A DNA stretch of 64,000 nt from Anthoceros angustus (lineage: Eukaryota; Streptophyta; Anthocerotopsida; Anthocerotales; Anthocerotaceae). Location of the stretch: the NCBI GenBank assembly GCA_010909165.1, contig MU008182.1, positions 620,001 through 684,000 of the forward strand, written 5' to 3'. Below are positions 33,668 to 45,239 of this stretch, piece after piece. Numbering within the stretch: the first letter of the stretch is position 1; each line of letters opens with the position of its first letter. A program made the translations under genes and the position numbers. The notes below the pieces were generated by a model. It made no database searches. It was not told the DNA's origin and worked only from the letters and a program-made list of their open reading frames with translations.

Positions 33668-34819
33668 TTGTTATCTACTCATACTTGGCTGAGGGGGTTT
33701 ATGGAGTCGTGCTGGAGCAGTGTTCTCAAGGGTTTTGGAGCGGTGAGCGGTGTTCTCAAGAGTCTTCTATACATGGTCTTCTCCAGGGTCTTCTCTAGGT
33801 CTTTTTACAGGGCTCCCCAGTATGATGCAGGCCACCCAATTTGCGCCTATCAAGGACACCCCCTGCCCGGTCTGCTCTCAGCTTTGCTCTGGGGTTAAGG
33901 GGGTGAAATGTCACATTGGGCACAAGCACAAGGATTTCGACAAGACTACTTGGGAGGCACAAGTACGGCTTGCTTCTTCTTCCGGCGCAGCGGCTCACCC
34001 AATCCCTCCCAGCCTCCTTGGGCCACGTAGTCTTGGGAGTGGCTTCGGAGGTAGTCCAACCACCTGCTGGCGTTGTTTCACACTCGTTTCCCAAGCCCCC
34101 ATCTTTTTCGGCGGCCCCCAAGGCGTCTTCACGATGATGTTCGCCTTGCGTACCGCCTTCCATTGGATCACCTTGCGCGGGACCCCGGGGATGAGGAGGC
34201 TTGGACTCTTTTCCTTTTCCTTCCTAGGTGGTGTCTTCGGCGCTCTAGGGGCGGTTCTTCGGGTCATAGGGAGGTGGCTTCCCGCCTCCGCCGCTTTCAG
34301 GCGGGGGATTGGGAGGCTCTACAAGAGGAGGATCTTTTGGCGGCAAGATCTAGGTTGCGGTCGGCCAAGGTCGACCAGGTTTGTTCGGACCTTGGTAAGG
34401 CACGTCTCCGAAGGTGTCATATGTTAGGTCGGAATGGTGAGTATGCGCGGGCTGCTAGGGCTCTCCGCCCAGAGCCAGTGGCGCCGGCCTCCGAGGACAC
34501 CATCGCCGCACTCCGTGCCCTTCATCCGGCCCCCAGTGACAACATTCCACAGGATACCTTCGACTTCGTGCCCGAGGAGCTTTTTTTTCTAGATAGGGCG
34601 GTCTTTGGTCGGGCCCTCTCCACTGCCCCCCAACTCTCCTTGGGTGGTCTATCAGGGATAATTTATGACCACCTTCGAGATTATTTCTCCCCAGAGGATC
34701 CATCTAGTGGTTTTTCAGAGCTTTTCATTCTGGCGGTGGCTATGGCCAGAGGCGAGGTCCCTCGCAAGATCTCCCAGGTCTTCGGGGCTTGTAGGTTAAC
34801 CTACAAGCCCCGGCAGTGA
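33668..34819 (+). pseudogene. Truncated LINE-like (non-LTR) retrotransposon ORF
   Basis: A C2H2-type finger (CPVCSQLCSGVKGVKCHIGHKH) at about 33850-33925 in one frame continues after a shift near 34100-34150 into a second frame. That frame resembles the pre-reverse-transcriptase region of non-LTR elements: LFLPRWCLRRSRGG, RRFQAGDWEALQEEDLL, ARAARALRPEPVAPASEDT and FGRALSTAPQLSLGGLSG. The start of the RT domain is present (GGLSGIIYDHLRDYF), but the catalytic palm is missing and the frame stops at 34817-34819, just after a 30-bp palindrome. One frameshift and the 3' truncation make it a dead fragment. No target duplication or tail was identified. Confidence 0.6.
34783..34812. repeat. Perfect 30-bp palindrome at the LINE truncation point
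   Basis: Self-complementary sequence centred on gttaac (half-site cggggcttgtaggtt). A 26-bp perfect version recurs at 35541-35566 in the next repeat copy, with the same flanks. Confidence 0.95.
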
Positions 34820-35181
34820 GTGTTGTGGGTTGTGGGTGATGCGGGCACATTCCGAAAGGTGCCTAATCACCCTTCACCGGCGGCGATGAGTTTCATTTGT
34901 CTTTTCCATCGACGCGCCGCTTTTGTGGTGTGCACGAATGTTTGGATCACTCGGGCGGCAGGCACGCCAGAAGTGCGCTAGCGCTGAATCGCTGGGTTGT
35001 ATCACCGGGGTTCATCTCCCTTATGGGCACTGGTGGTGGTCTTGACACGACCATGCATTCACATAGTCACAATGTGGATTCATCAATGCTTGACCGTTTT
35101 CTGATTTTGCTTGTGTGTGCTTGGGCATATGTGGTCACCTGACCATCATCTGTGAAGTCAGTGGTGACTTGCCCACTCATA

Positions 35182-35219
35182 CCACCTGATCACTGGCATT
35201 AAAGCCAGTGGTCAGGTGG
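35182..35219. repeat. 16-bp inverted repeat
   Basis: Arms 35182-35197 and 35204-35219 pair at 15 of 16 positions around attaaa. In the later array copies the arms are degraded at the CTG and CAG positions. Confidence 0.8.
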
Positions 35220-37571
35220 CCACTCATGGCCCGTGACCAGTGGTGCTATCCGGGTGGTCACCTCCCATGAGTTCTTGGTCACGTGATCACCCGATGTGCA
35301 TTGTCCTGGTTTTAATTTCCCTCCTTGCTTCCAGATGCATTGGATTTGCCAAATTGGGAGACGATGAGTGTGCAGACCAAGGTCCAATCTTAACTGATGT
35401 TAGAGCTTGCAAGGTTATCCGATGAAGAAGCCCGTTTAGAAAAGGCATCGGAGGAGCATTCAAGTTCACTAGCAGTTTTGAGCTTTTCATTACGGCGGTG
35501 GCTATGGCAGGCGAGGTCCCTCGCAAGATCTCCCAGTCTTGGGCTTGTAGGTTAACCTACAAGCCCCGGCAGTGTGAGTGTTGTGGGTTGTGGGTGATGC
35601 GGGCACATTCGCCGAGCGAGGCTTCAGCCGACCCTTCACCGGCGAGATGAGTTTCATTTGTCTTTTCCATCGGCGTGCTTTGCTTTTGTGGTGTGCACGA
35701 ATGTTTGGATCCTATGGCGCATCGCCATGCTAGCGTTGAAGCGCTGGTTGTATCAGCACGGTTCATCCCTTATGGGCACTGGTGGTGGTGGTCTTGACAC
35801 GACCATGCATTCACATGGTCACAATGTGGATTCATCAATGCTTGACCGCTTTTTCGATTTTGCTTGTGTGCTTGGGCATATGTGGTCACGACCATCATCC
35901 GTGAAGTCGTGGTGACTTGCCCACTCATACCACACGATCAGCGGCATTAAAGCGGTGGTGGTCAACCCGTGACTGGTGCTATCCGGTGGTCACCTCCCAT
36001 GAGTTCTTGGTCACGTGATCATGTGCATTGTCCTGGTTTTAATTTCCCTCCTTGCTTCCGGATGCATTGGATTTGCCAAATTGGGAGACGATGAGTGTGC
36101 AGACCAAGGTCCAATCTTAACTGATGTTAGAGCTTGCAAGGTTATCCGATGAAGAAGCCCGTTTCACAGCAAAGGCACTGGAGGAGCATTCCAAGTTCAC
36201 TAACGTGAAGCTTGCTCTGGCTGAGCTTATTTGCTAACCGGCGGATTGCCAAAGAACGAGCGAGGTTGCTCACCTCTTGACTTTCCAAAGACGACTGCCT
36301 TGTTGCCTGCGAGGTCTAACCTACAAGGTAATTCAGGGTTACCGCAAGTTCCGCAGCCGTCGATCCGCATCATTGCGGGCGCGACTTTCGGTGATGGCGC
36401 GCCGCATAATCCGTGTCGTTGTAGGAAGAAGTCCGTTCCCAAGGGAATGATAGGTGCCGCTGCTTGTGTGCTTGGGCATATGTGGTCACGACCATCATCC
36501 GTGAAGTCGTGGTGACTTGCCCACTCATACCACACGATCAGCGGCATTAAAGCGGTGGTGGTCAACCCGTGACTGGTGCTATCCGGTGGTCACCTCCCAT
36601 GAGTTCTTGGTCACGTGATCATGTGCATTGTCCTGGTTTTAATTTCCCTCCTTGCTTCCGGATGCATTGGATTTGCCAAATTGAGACGATGAGTGTGCGG
36701 ACCAAGGTCCAATCTTAAGCGATGTTAGAGCTTGCAAGGTTATCCAGATGAAGAAGCCCGTTTAGAAAAGGCATCGGAGGAGCATTCAAGTTCACTAACG
36801 TGAAGCTTGCCGTGAGCTTATTTGCTAACCGGCGGATTGCCAAAGAACGAGCGAGGTTGCTCACCTCTTGACTTTCCAAAGACGACTGCCTTGTTGCCTG
36901 CGAGGTCTAACCTACAAGGTAATTCAGGGTTACCGCAAGTTCCGCAGCCGTCGATCCGCATCATTGCGGGCGCGACTTTCGGTGATGGCGCGCCGCATAA
37001 TCCGTGTCGTTGTAGGAAGAAGTCCGTTCCCAAGGGAATGATAGGTGCCGCTGCTTGTGTGCTTGGGCATATGTGGTCACGACCATCATCCGTGAAGTCG
37101 TGGTGACTTGCCCACTCATACCACACGATCAGCGGCATTAAAGCGGTGGTGGTCAACCCGTGACTGGTGCTATCCGGTGGTCACCTCCCATGAGTTCTTG
37201 GTCACGTGATCATGTGCATTGTCCTGGTTTTAATTTCCCTCCTTGCTTCCGGATGCATTGGATTTGCCAAATTGGGAGGCGATGAGTGTGTACCAAGGTC
37301 CAATCTTAAGCGATGTTAGAGCTTGCAAGGTTATCCAGATGAAGAAGCCGTTCACGGCAAAACCTTGGAGGAGCATTCCAAGTTCACTAACGTGAAGCTT
37401 GCCTGGCTGAGCTTATTTGTACAATGGCGGATGGCGACCAAGCAAAAACGAAGCGAGGTTGCTCACCTCTTGACTTTCCAAAGACTGCCTTGTTGCCTTC
37501 TGCGAGGTCTAACCTACACAAGGTAATTTCGGTTCACGCGAGAAATTGCTGATAGCCGTTCGATCCTGAGC

Positions 37572-40500
37572 TGTGGCGCGACTTTCGGTGATGGCGCGCC
37601 ACAATCCGTGTCGTTGTAGGAAGAAGTCCGTTCCCAAGGGAATGATAGGCTCCGTTTTCGTTTGGTGATTCTTACCTCGCTGCGCCGTTCAGCCTCAACG
37701 CACACATACGCCTAACTACTCGCAACTCAGACAGCCCTGTATGGCCAAACGCTTAGGGACCTGTCGTCCGTGATTGCGCTCACATTCGCCACTCACACTT
37801 CCACCCTTCCTCTCTCCACTCACGCTACACTCATCGCCTTAGGGAAAGACGCTGGTTACATGGCCCGACCTCCTCCGCTGCTCCGCCGGCCTCCGTCCGG
37901 CTCAGACGCCTCCCGAGTTCCTCCGGCCACACGCCCACTCGGCCGGGTCGCGGCTCCGGACGAGCACGGGTCACCAGTCACCCTTCCCTGCACACACCAC
38001 AACACGTTAGGTCCGTCACCAGGACCCTGATCAATCTCCCCGGAGCTGTCGTGCCTGCTCAGTGACTCAGGACTCACGTTAGCAAGAAGACACACAAAGG
38101 TCTGCAAGAACGCGGCATCAACACCAAGAGAAAGATGATTTATTCAGAGCGGCCTTAGCCCTCTTATACTACGCCGAAGGTCGGCGCCTTTATTACACCT
38201 CTATTCTGAGCTGAGGGCCAGCTCAGGGTGCCCTAACCGGCCGCCTACTATCCTCCCTATTCCGCCTATCGCCGCCGTCGGTGGTGGGGCTGGGATGGCC
38301 CCTGATTCCTTCTTGGCACCGGCGGCCCAAAGCCGAGCTCGCTGTCATGCAAGCACCCAATCGGATGATCCGCGAGGCGGACCCTTCCTCTTCCCGAGGG
38401 TCTCAGCCGCGCCACCGGCGGCCTCGACAACGGCTCACCACCAAGTCTTCCTCGTCCTCCCTCCCTCTTCTCTCTCGCGGCCTCGCGCAGGGCCTCCAAG
38501 GGCCGGATCTTGGGGGGTGACCGTGGCTCTCCCCACTCCCGAGTTTGGACCTCGGGACCACTGTCTCGACTCGGTCCGGACCTCTAGGTCGGTCTTCCCT
38601 CTGGTCCGGTCTCCTCCGGGTCCGGCCTCCGCCTATTCTTCCTCGAGTCCGGACCTCGGGTCCGGACCTCGGGTCCGGCCTGACCCAACCCTTCCTCGGG
38701 GTCCGGACCTCGTGGTCCGGACTACTAGAGTCTGGATCCCTAAGTCCAGATTTCCTTGGGGCCGGACCTCGGGATCGGCCTTTCCTCGAGTCCGGACAAA
38801 GTCCGACCTCGTGCCCCGGCATGCCTCACCGGCTGGTCACGGGTTCATCCACCGAGCCTCCTTGGTTCCCGAATGCCCGGTTGCACCTTTCCTTCCTCCA
38901 AGATCCTCCCTCTTCCTTCCATGCGAGGGTGCCGAGGCTTCCTGTGGCGCCCTTCCTCCTCCTCCTCCTCACGGCTTCCTCCGGCCACATCAAACAACGC
39001 CCTAGGACTCCTGTGCAGGCTGTCCGGGTCCGCCCTCTCTCGCCTCCTCCTTCCATCCTTCCGAAGTCCACCTCCCGCCTAGGGTGGCGCAGACCTCGAG
39101 CCTTGAGGAGCTCTGGTAGTAGGCGAAGTCGGAATCGACTTGAATCGCCTCCTCCACATGAGCCCGAGCACCTGCATTCCTCCTCCAGAGGTGCTCCAGA
39201 ATCAGGCCGCCACCCGGTGCCTGCGGCTGCTACCAGGCGGGCGGACTCCCTTGAGGCCGTCAAGGCTGCCTCCGCTACCTCTTGCAACCTTCGCCGCCGA
39301 CGCTCTCCTCCTCCCGTTGTTCCAGCCCGCCATATGGGCCATGGAGCCGAGCTCCTTCTGCCTCGCAACCGGACGAGCAATCGAGCCTCTCCTCCAAGGC
39401 TTTCTTCCTCCGCCTATTCTTTCCGGAGGTCCTCCACTTCCTTCTCCAGGCGGGCGGTATCCCGTCAGGCTCACGGCTTCCTCCACATCCTGCTGCAACC
39501 TTGCGACGCCGAACTCCTTGCACTGCCGCCATTCTCCTCCGCTGCGGAGCTGGAGGCGCCACCTCTCGTCAAGTCTTGGATTCTCTCGTTGAGAACCCGC
39601 CCGATGCATCTTGGAGTTGCAACTCCAAGGTGTCCTTCTTGTCCGCCTCCCGCCGCCCTTCTACCTCCTGCTGCACTCGAGGTCCCCAATCTCCCGGGTC
39701 TTGGCCTCCGATGCCTCCTCACGGCCTGCGGCTTGCTCATGCCACTTGCTCGGCCTTGATTGGCCGGCTCTCGCCGCCTCCACCGGCCCGATCACGCCGA
39801 GTGATCGCGATCGGCCTGCCGAGGCCTCCGCCACCTTCACCGAGCCTCCAGCCTTGGCTCGTCCGGCTGCCTCCGCCAGATCCCGCCGCTGCGCCGGCCT
39901 CCGCCTCCTCCGCCTCCTCCGCTCAGAGGTCCTCCTTGGGCCTCGCTCACTGCTCCTCCACCAAGGAATTTGGTCCGTCCTGCGATGGACCTCTCCTCCC
40001 GCCCGCTTCCTTCCTCAATCCGAGCCGAGCCTCCTTCCGCCTCCTCCTCCTCCCCTGCCTCAGTTACCTCTTGCAACCTTGCTGCGCTCGGCGTTCTCCT
40101 CCTCCCGTCGTTGTTCCCTCATGATTCGAGCCATGGGTGAGCTCCCCTTCACTTCCTGGCCGGACGAGCAGCTGTAGCCTCTCCTCCGGTGCTTTCTTCC
40201 CGTCTATTCTTTCCGGAGGTCCTCCACTTCCTTCTCCAGGCGGGCGGTATCCCGTCAGGCTCACGGCTTCCTCCACATCCTGCTGCAACCTTGCGGCGTC
40301 GAACTCCTTGCACGCCTATTCTCCTCCGTCTTCAAGCGGAGGCGTTCTACCTCTCGCTCGAAGTCTTGGATTCTCTCGTTGAGAACCCCTGCTTTCCGTG
40401 CATCTTGGGTTGCAACTCCAAGGTGTCCTTCTTGTCCTCCTCCACCGCCCTTCTACCTCCTGCGGTGCACCACAGGGTCCCCAATCTCCCGGGTCTTCTC

Positions 40501-42963
40501 GGCCATCCCAAGACCCTGAGCATACCGTCCATGACGGTAGCAGACCGCCGTGTTTCCTCCACGGCCGCTGAGGCTCCCAAAGTCCGGGAGCGGCATCTCA
40601 CGGTCCGTGGGACCTCCATACCCCCGAGCAAGTCCGGACTGGGTTCTCGGACAATCGGGACCCTTAGGTCCCGAGTGTCCGAGCTTCCCCTCCTTGGCCC
40701 TTTTGGCGCGAGCTCCTTCTCGCCCTTTTCTCCGGGCTCGGAGGTGATGGAGTCCGGAGCACGCCTTTGCCCCTTCCTTCTCCAGGCGGGCGGTATCCCG
40801 TCAGGCTCACGGCTCGGCCGCCTCCGCCTCCTCCGCCTCGCCTCCTCACGGCTTCCTCCGCTTCCTCGCCTCCATCGCTTCCTCCGCAGGAAGAGGTACT
40901 GCACCGACCGGGTGCCGCGCCAGGTAGCCGTGGTCTTGCGTCTCTTGGCTCTCTCGGCCGCCTCCGCGGGCCTCACCGAGTGATGGCCGTGGCGGGGGGC
41001 TGGGGTCGGGCGCTTCTGCTGGGTGGCTGGTTGGGGCACGGAAGGAGGGAGGCGGAATTGCTTCCCATACTTCCTGGGTGGTGAGGGGTCCGCTGCAGTA
41101 TGGAGTCCGGAATCCCTCCGCCTCCTCCCGAGTCCGCTTTGGTCGACCGCCTCCTCCCTCCGGCGCCCTTGCCGCTCCACTTCCGGCTCCAGCCCTTTTC
41201 CGAGCGCTCAAGCTCCTTCTCGCCCTTTTCTCACAGGGCTCGGCGGAGGTGATGGAGTCAGGAGCACGCCCTTTGCCCCTTCACCGGCGGGGCCGGCTCT
41301 GGATCTGCTGCCGGTGTCCTCCTGCTCCACACAGGCGTCCTTCGCCCTCCTTCTCCTCCTTCTTGCCACTCGTCGGCGGGGAAGCTTGCGCACCGGCGGG
41401 GCCGCGTTGTGCGTTGTGGCGTGGTCTTGCGTCTCTTGGCTCTCTCACAGTCAGGGGCTCCTCGGTAGGAGTGATGGGATGTGAGGCTGGGGTCGGGCGC
41501 TTCTGTGGGTGCTGGTTGGGGCACGGAAGGAGGGAGGCGGGTGCTTCCCATACTTCCACAGGTGGTGAGGGGTCCGTTCAGGGCGTATGGAGTCAGGAAT
41601 CCTCAGTCGTCCTCCTCCGAGTCCGGGGCGCCGGCCTCCTCCCTCCGGCGCCCTTGCCGCTCCACTTGGCGGGGCCTCAGGTCCTTTCGGGCGCTCGCTC
41701 AAGCTCTCCTTCCTTGAGGAGTTCAAATGCCCCATACATGGATCGTATGGGACAGCCAGATGGCGAAGGCTTCTCGGTCTGAGCTTGCGAGCCTCGCTAA
41801 AGGCGAAGATAATCCTTCCCGGTCGCCCTCTTCCCAGCTGCGGTAGCGTGCGGGAACACCAATAGATTATCACCAAGGTGATCCACCTTGGTGAGTAGGT
41901 TCCGTGACAATGATCCGGCCACCGCCTCGACTCGACCGTCCAATGTGTCGGATATCGCCCAACCACAGGTCCGCTGCCCTGTGCCTTAGCATCGCTGGTC
42001 GGCCCTATCTTCCCTTCGCCTTGAGGGGCCCGCACCACTCCCCTCTTCCTCCTTGGGGCGGTTGTAGGCCCCAGACCTCCAAGGTCCATCGCCTTGGGTC
42101 CTCCGGAGGTTCTTGGACCGCACCTCCTTATTGACCGCCAAGATCTTCGGGCAAACTCCGGACGGTGACACTATCAAATGTCCGACCATTTGGAACACAT
42201 CCAAATGCCACTCCGCACCAATTCTCCGCCTCGGAGCGAGCCCAAAGTCCGGATAGCGCCGGTCACAATGTTGCGCTCCACAAGGTTCCATGGCTCCCAA
42301 ACTTCCTGGGCTTTTGGGTGCCATCGCCTTCTCCTCCCTTGTCAGAGCTTGGAGATCGGCCGGGCACGCTGCGCCTTCTTCGCCGCCTCCGACCTCAACG
42401 GTGAGCCAAGACGCCGAGTGTCCCACGAGATACCGCCAGAGAGCCGGATCGGAGCGCAAGAGATCGCGAGAATTGTCTCGAGGTCCGAAAATGACCTTCT
42501 TCCGCGACCACGCCGGAGTAACGGGCGGAGGGCGCCTCGTCCAGAATCGCGAGGTCCGCATGGCTTACTCGCCCTACGCCCGACCGCCTTACGCTGCCAG
42601 CTGCTACGCCGCCAGCGGCTCTACGCCGCACCGCGCGGGCGTGAATCTATAACGGCCTCGCAAGGTTACGGCCCCGACCACTGCATGCCCGTCCTCCACT
42701 CGTGGTCGCCCACGTGGCGCCGCCTAGTCCGCCCCACGCCCAACTTCTAAGTTACCGGCGATTTATCCCGCCTGGTCCCGGAGTGGGTCCGGACTTATCC
42801 TGCTACCGCCCGCCATCGTAGGTCGGTACGCCTCACTCCGAGTCCGAGTATACTCCGAGTGCCCGAGTGCTAACCGTGCTTATTTCCCCTTTTCGCCTCA
42901 TTTTATCCTTCTCACAAAAACAAACCCTACCTAATTTCTAACCCCGGAAGTCCGTAGTCCACA
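37572..42963 (-). repeat. 3' LTR of the Ty3/gypsy element (5.4 kb)
   Basis: Aligns along its length with 51680-56643. It contains an extra ~500-bp tandem duplication (about 40709-41211 and 41212-41700, each starting agctccttctcgcccttttc) that the other LTR has once, and a thrice-repeated segment beginning cttctccaggcgggcggtat (39440, 40216, 40779). The region 38560-38830 is dense in tccggacctcggg-type words. Differences from the partner LTR concentrate at CTG, CAG, CCG and CGG. Confidence 0.85.
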
Positions 42964-42978
42964 TACTCCCTTCTCACC
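42964..42978 (-). other. Polypurine tract
   Basis: On the minus strand, the all-purine-rich GGTGAGAAGGGAGTA directly abuts the start of the 3' LTR, the expected place for plus-strand priming. Confidence 0.7.
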
Positions 42979-42979
42979 G

Positions 42980-43930
42980 CTGCCTCCGCCAACACTAAGC
43001 GTGTACTTTTTCACCCGCCACCGCTTCACCCGAGTGGGCGGTTCACCATCCAAGCTGCGAACGGACCCATTGGGGTATACCCGACGACTTGGTAAGGCCC
43101 CATCCATCGAGGTGGAGTTTACAGGAAGTGCATATGTCGGTCCGTAAAGGAGGCGGATCTCCTCCTTCACATACTCCCGATTCCTAAGGCGCTATCATGC
43201 CAGTTGATTCTGCATGCTTGCATTGCTGTTGCGCCTCTTCCTCCCTCCGTATCGACAAACCCTAGCAACCGCTCCAGTTGGCTCTCTTCATCCGTTAAGC
43301 GCCTTTCCATCATGACCCGGAGTGTTGGCACCTCAAACTCGACCGGCATAACGGGTGAGTGCCCATAGGTCAGATAATACGGAGTTCGTTGCGTGGTTAC
43401 CTTCTCTGCCGTTCTGAACGCCCATAGCGCCGATGGCAGCTTTGTATCCCAGTCGTGCGCATAGTTAACCGTCAGCTTATTGAGGATGCGGCAGATAAGT
43501 CCATTGGTCTTCTCGTCATCCGCTTGGCCTTTGTAGGGGCGTTTACGATGTGATGCGAAATAGTCCGTCATTGCGCTTATCACATCATTGAGGAAATGGG
43601 TTCCCCTATCGCTACACAACGGACACCCATACCTTGTGATGATGTTTTCAGAGAGGAATTTGGCCACCGTGCTCGCAGAGTCCGCTCTAGCGACCGCCCA
43701 ACCCACCGTGCTCGCAGAGTCCGCTGCCACCAAGATGTACCGCTGTGTGTGCCCGGTCGGTGATAGGTCCAACGTCGATGCCCCATTTCTCAAAAGGCGC
43801 TAGTGCTAGTATGGGCACTAACGGCCATTGAGTTGTGGCGGCCGGCTTCCCGATCCGCCGACAAGCATCACACTTCTTCACAATTGGTGTGTTTCCCCAT
43901 ACATGGTGGGCCACCACTCACCTCCAAGAT
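42980..43930 (-). pseudogene. Integrase remnant
   Basis: On the minus strand: the zinc-finger end VKKCDACRRIGK (about 43870), first catalytic Asp in FEKWGIDVGPI, second in CSDRGTHF, and Glu in GQADDEKTNGLI, then a C-terminal GPTYALPVN and PNGSVRSLDGEPPTRV segment. The core frame 43167-43793 is open for 208 codons, the longest intact coding piece of the element. The two parts are joined across a frameshift near 43780. No chromodomain follows. Confidence 0.85.
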
Positions 43931-43999
43931 TTTCTTGGTGGTGACTCACGCATAATGTCCACCACCTAGTCCTTCGTGCATCCCTTTATTACCACCTCC

Positions 44000-45160
44000 G
44001 CTCACTGGAGGTACCTTCGTTCCACACCGTCGCCCTACCTTAAAGATGCAACTGCTATACAACCGGAAAGGGCGAGCGAGTGCACAAAGGCTGCCACTGG
44101 AGTTCGATTCGTTGGGTAGCTCCATCTCCCATAGGTACTGCCCAACTCTGAAGAGGGCCGCCCGCCTCCTTCTCTCCACTGGGTCCATTGTCACCCTTGG
44201 GTTTGTCCGTGCTCCTCTACCTCCTCTATCCGCCACCAATTCCTCATCCGGAAGGCGTCCTCTTGATCCTGCAGAGGACAGTCTCCTTTAACTAAGAAGT
44301 CGGCGTTTGGTGTTGCCTTGCCTAGTCTCCACCTCAAATGTGAACTCCAGCAATAATCCACCTCGCACCGTCCGACAAGTCCGCCTTGTTCACCAAATGC
44401 TTGAGTGATGATCAACATAGAACACAAACTCGGAAGGTATAGTGTCTCGAATTTCTTAACGGCGATACCATTCCCAATGCCTCTCGCTCCGTAGTGTACC
44501 TCCGTTCGCGCGTGAGCTGTCTTCCAGTAGTAGATTGGGTGATCCCTCCGTTTCACTTTGTTGGGTACCTTCGTTCCACCCATCTACCTTAAAGATGCAG
44601 TTATACTGATAGGAAAAGGCGGCGTAGTGCACAAAGGCACCCGGGACCCGGTTCGATTCGTTGGGTAGCTCCATCTCCCATAGGTACCGTTCCAACTCCG
44701 CGTAAGAGCCCCTGCGTCGCTCCCCCTCCTACGCGTGGGTCCATTGTTCCGGCTTGGGTTTGTCATTTGCTCCTCTACCTCCTCCTCTATCAGCGCCACC
44801 AATTCCTCATCAGGGCGTCCTCTTGATCCTGCGGGCGGGCTCGTCTTTAATCTGGATAAGAAGTCGGCGTTTGGTGTTGCCTTGCCTAGTCTCCACCTCA
44901 AATGTGAACTCCTGGCAGAATCCACCTGATTCGTCCAGGACAAGTGCCTTGTTCACCAAATGCTTGGTGCAGTGATCAACATAGAACACAAACTCATTGG
45001 GCGGAAGGTAGTGTCGAATTTCTTAACGTATACCATTCCCAATGCCTCTCGCTCCGTAGTGTACCTCCGTTCGCGTCGTGTCATCTTAGTAGATTGGGTG
45101 ATCCCTCGTTTATCATCTTTTGATCGAGCACTACCGATGGCGAAGGCGGACACATCCACG
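44000..45160 (-). pseudogene. RNase H remnant, duplicated
   Basis: Minus-strand pieces read TRRERRYTTEREALGMVYVKKF (broken), MLIITQAF (from YVDHQAL-like), SHLRWRLGKATPNADFLSRL. These are the Ty3/gypsy RNase H signatures, ending in the N-ADFLSR tail. Two tandem copies, about 44020-44560 and 44565-45115, start at gggtaccttcgttccac. Confidence 0.75.
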
Positions 45161-45239
45161 CATACACATGGAATCGCTTCCCGGTCCGGTCCTTTGAGTC
45201 ACCGACTGTGAGTGGTCTGGAGGTCTCGAATGCCGCCTC

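Larger units (their letters stand above)
34713..37571 (+). repeat. Chimeric tandem array of LINE end, unique and LTR-end pieces
   Basis: Related units begin with cttgtgtgcttgggcata at about 35110 (variant), 35863, 36463 and 37054, spaced about 750, 600 and 591 bp. The last two full intervals (36231-36821 and 36822-37412) are almost identical. The unit ending near 36452, and again the one ending near 37043, include about 80 bp of the LTR end of the neighbouring Ty3 element (gcgcgactttcggtgatgg...). The first units carry the 3' piece of the LINE ORF. No function is suggested; the 94-112-residue ORFs in it are by-products of the repetition. Confidence 0.8.

Noticed and set aside
36227-37156. Pair of identical 112- and 94-codon ORFs
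   Set aside because: Identity comes from the 591-bp DNA duplication, and the frames cross LINE, array and LTR-end pieces, so they are not genes.
38295-39759. Large plus-strand ORFs (up to 404 codons) inside the LTR
   Set aside because: GC-rich, stop-poor LTR sequence read on the strand opposite to the element; not shared intact by the second LTR and no domain is visible.
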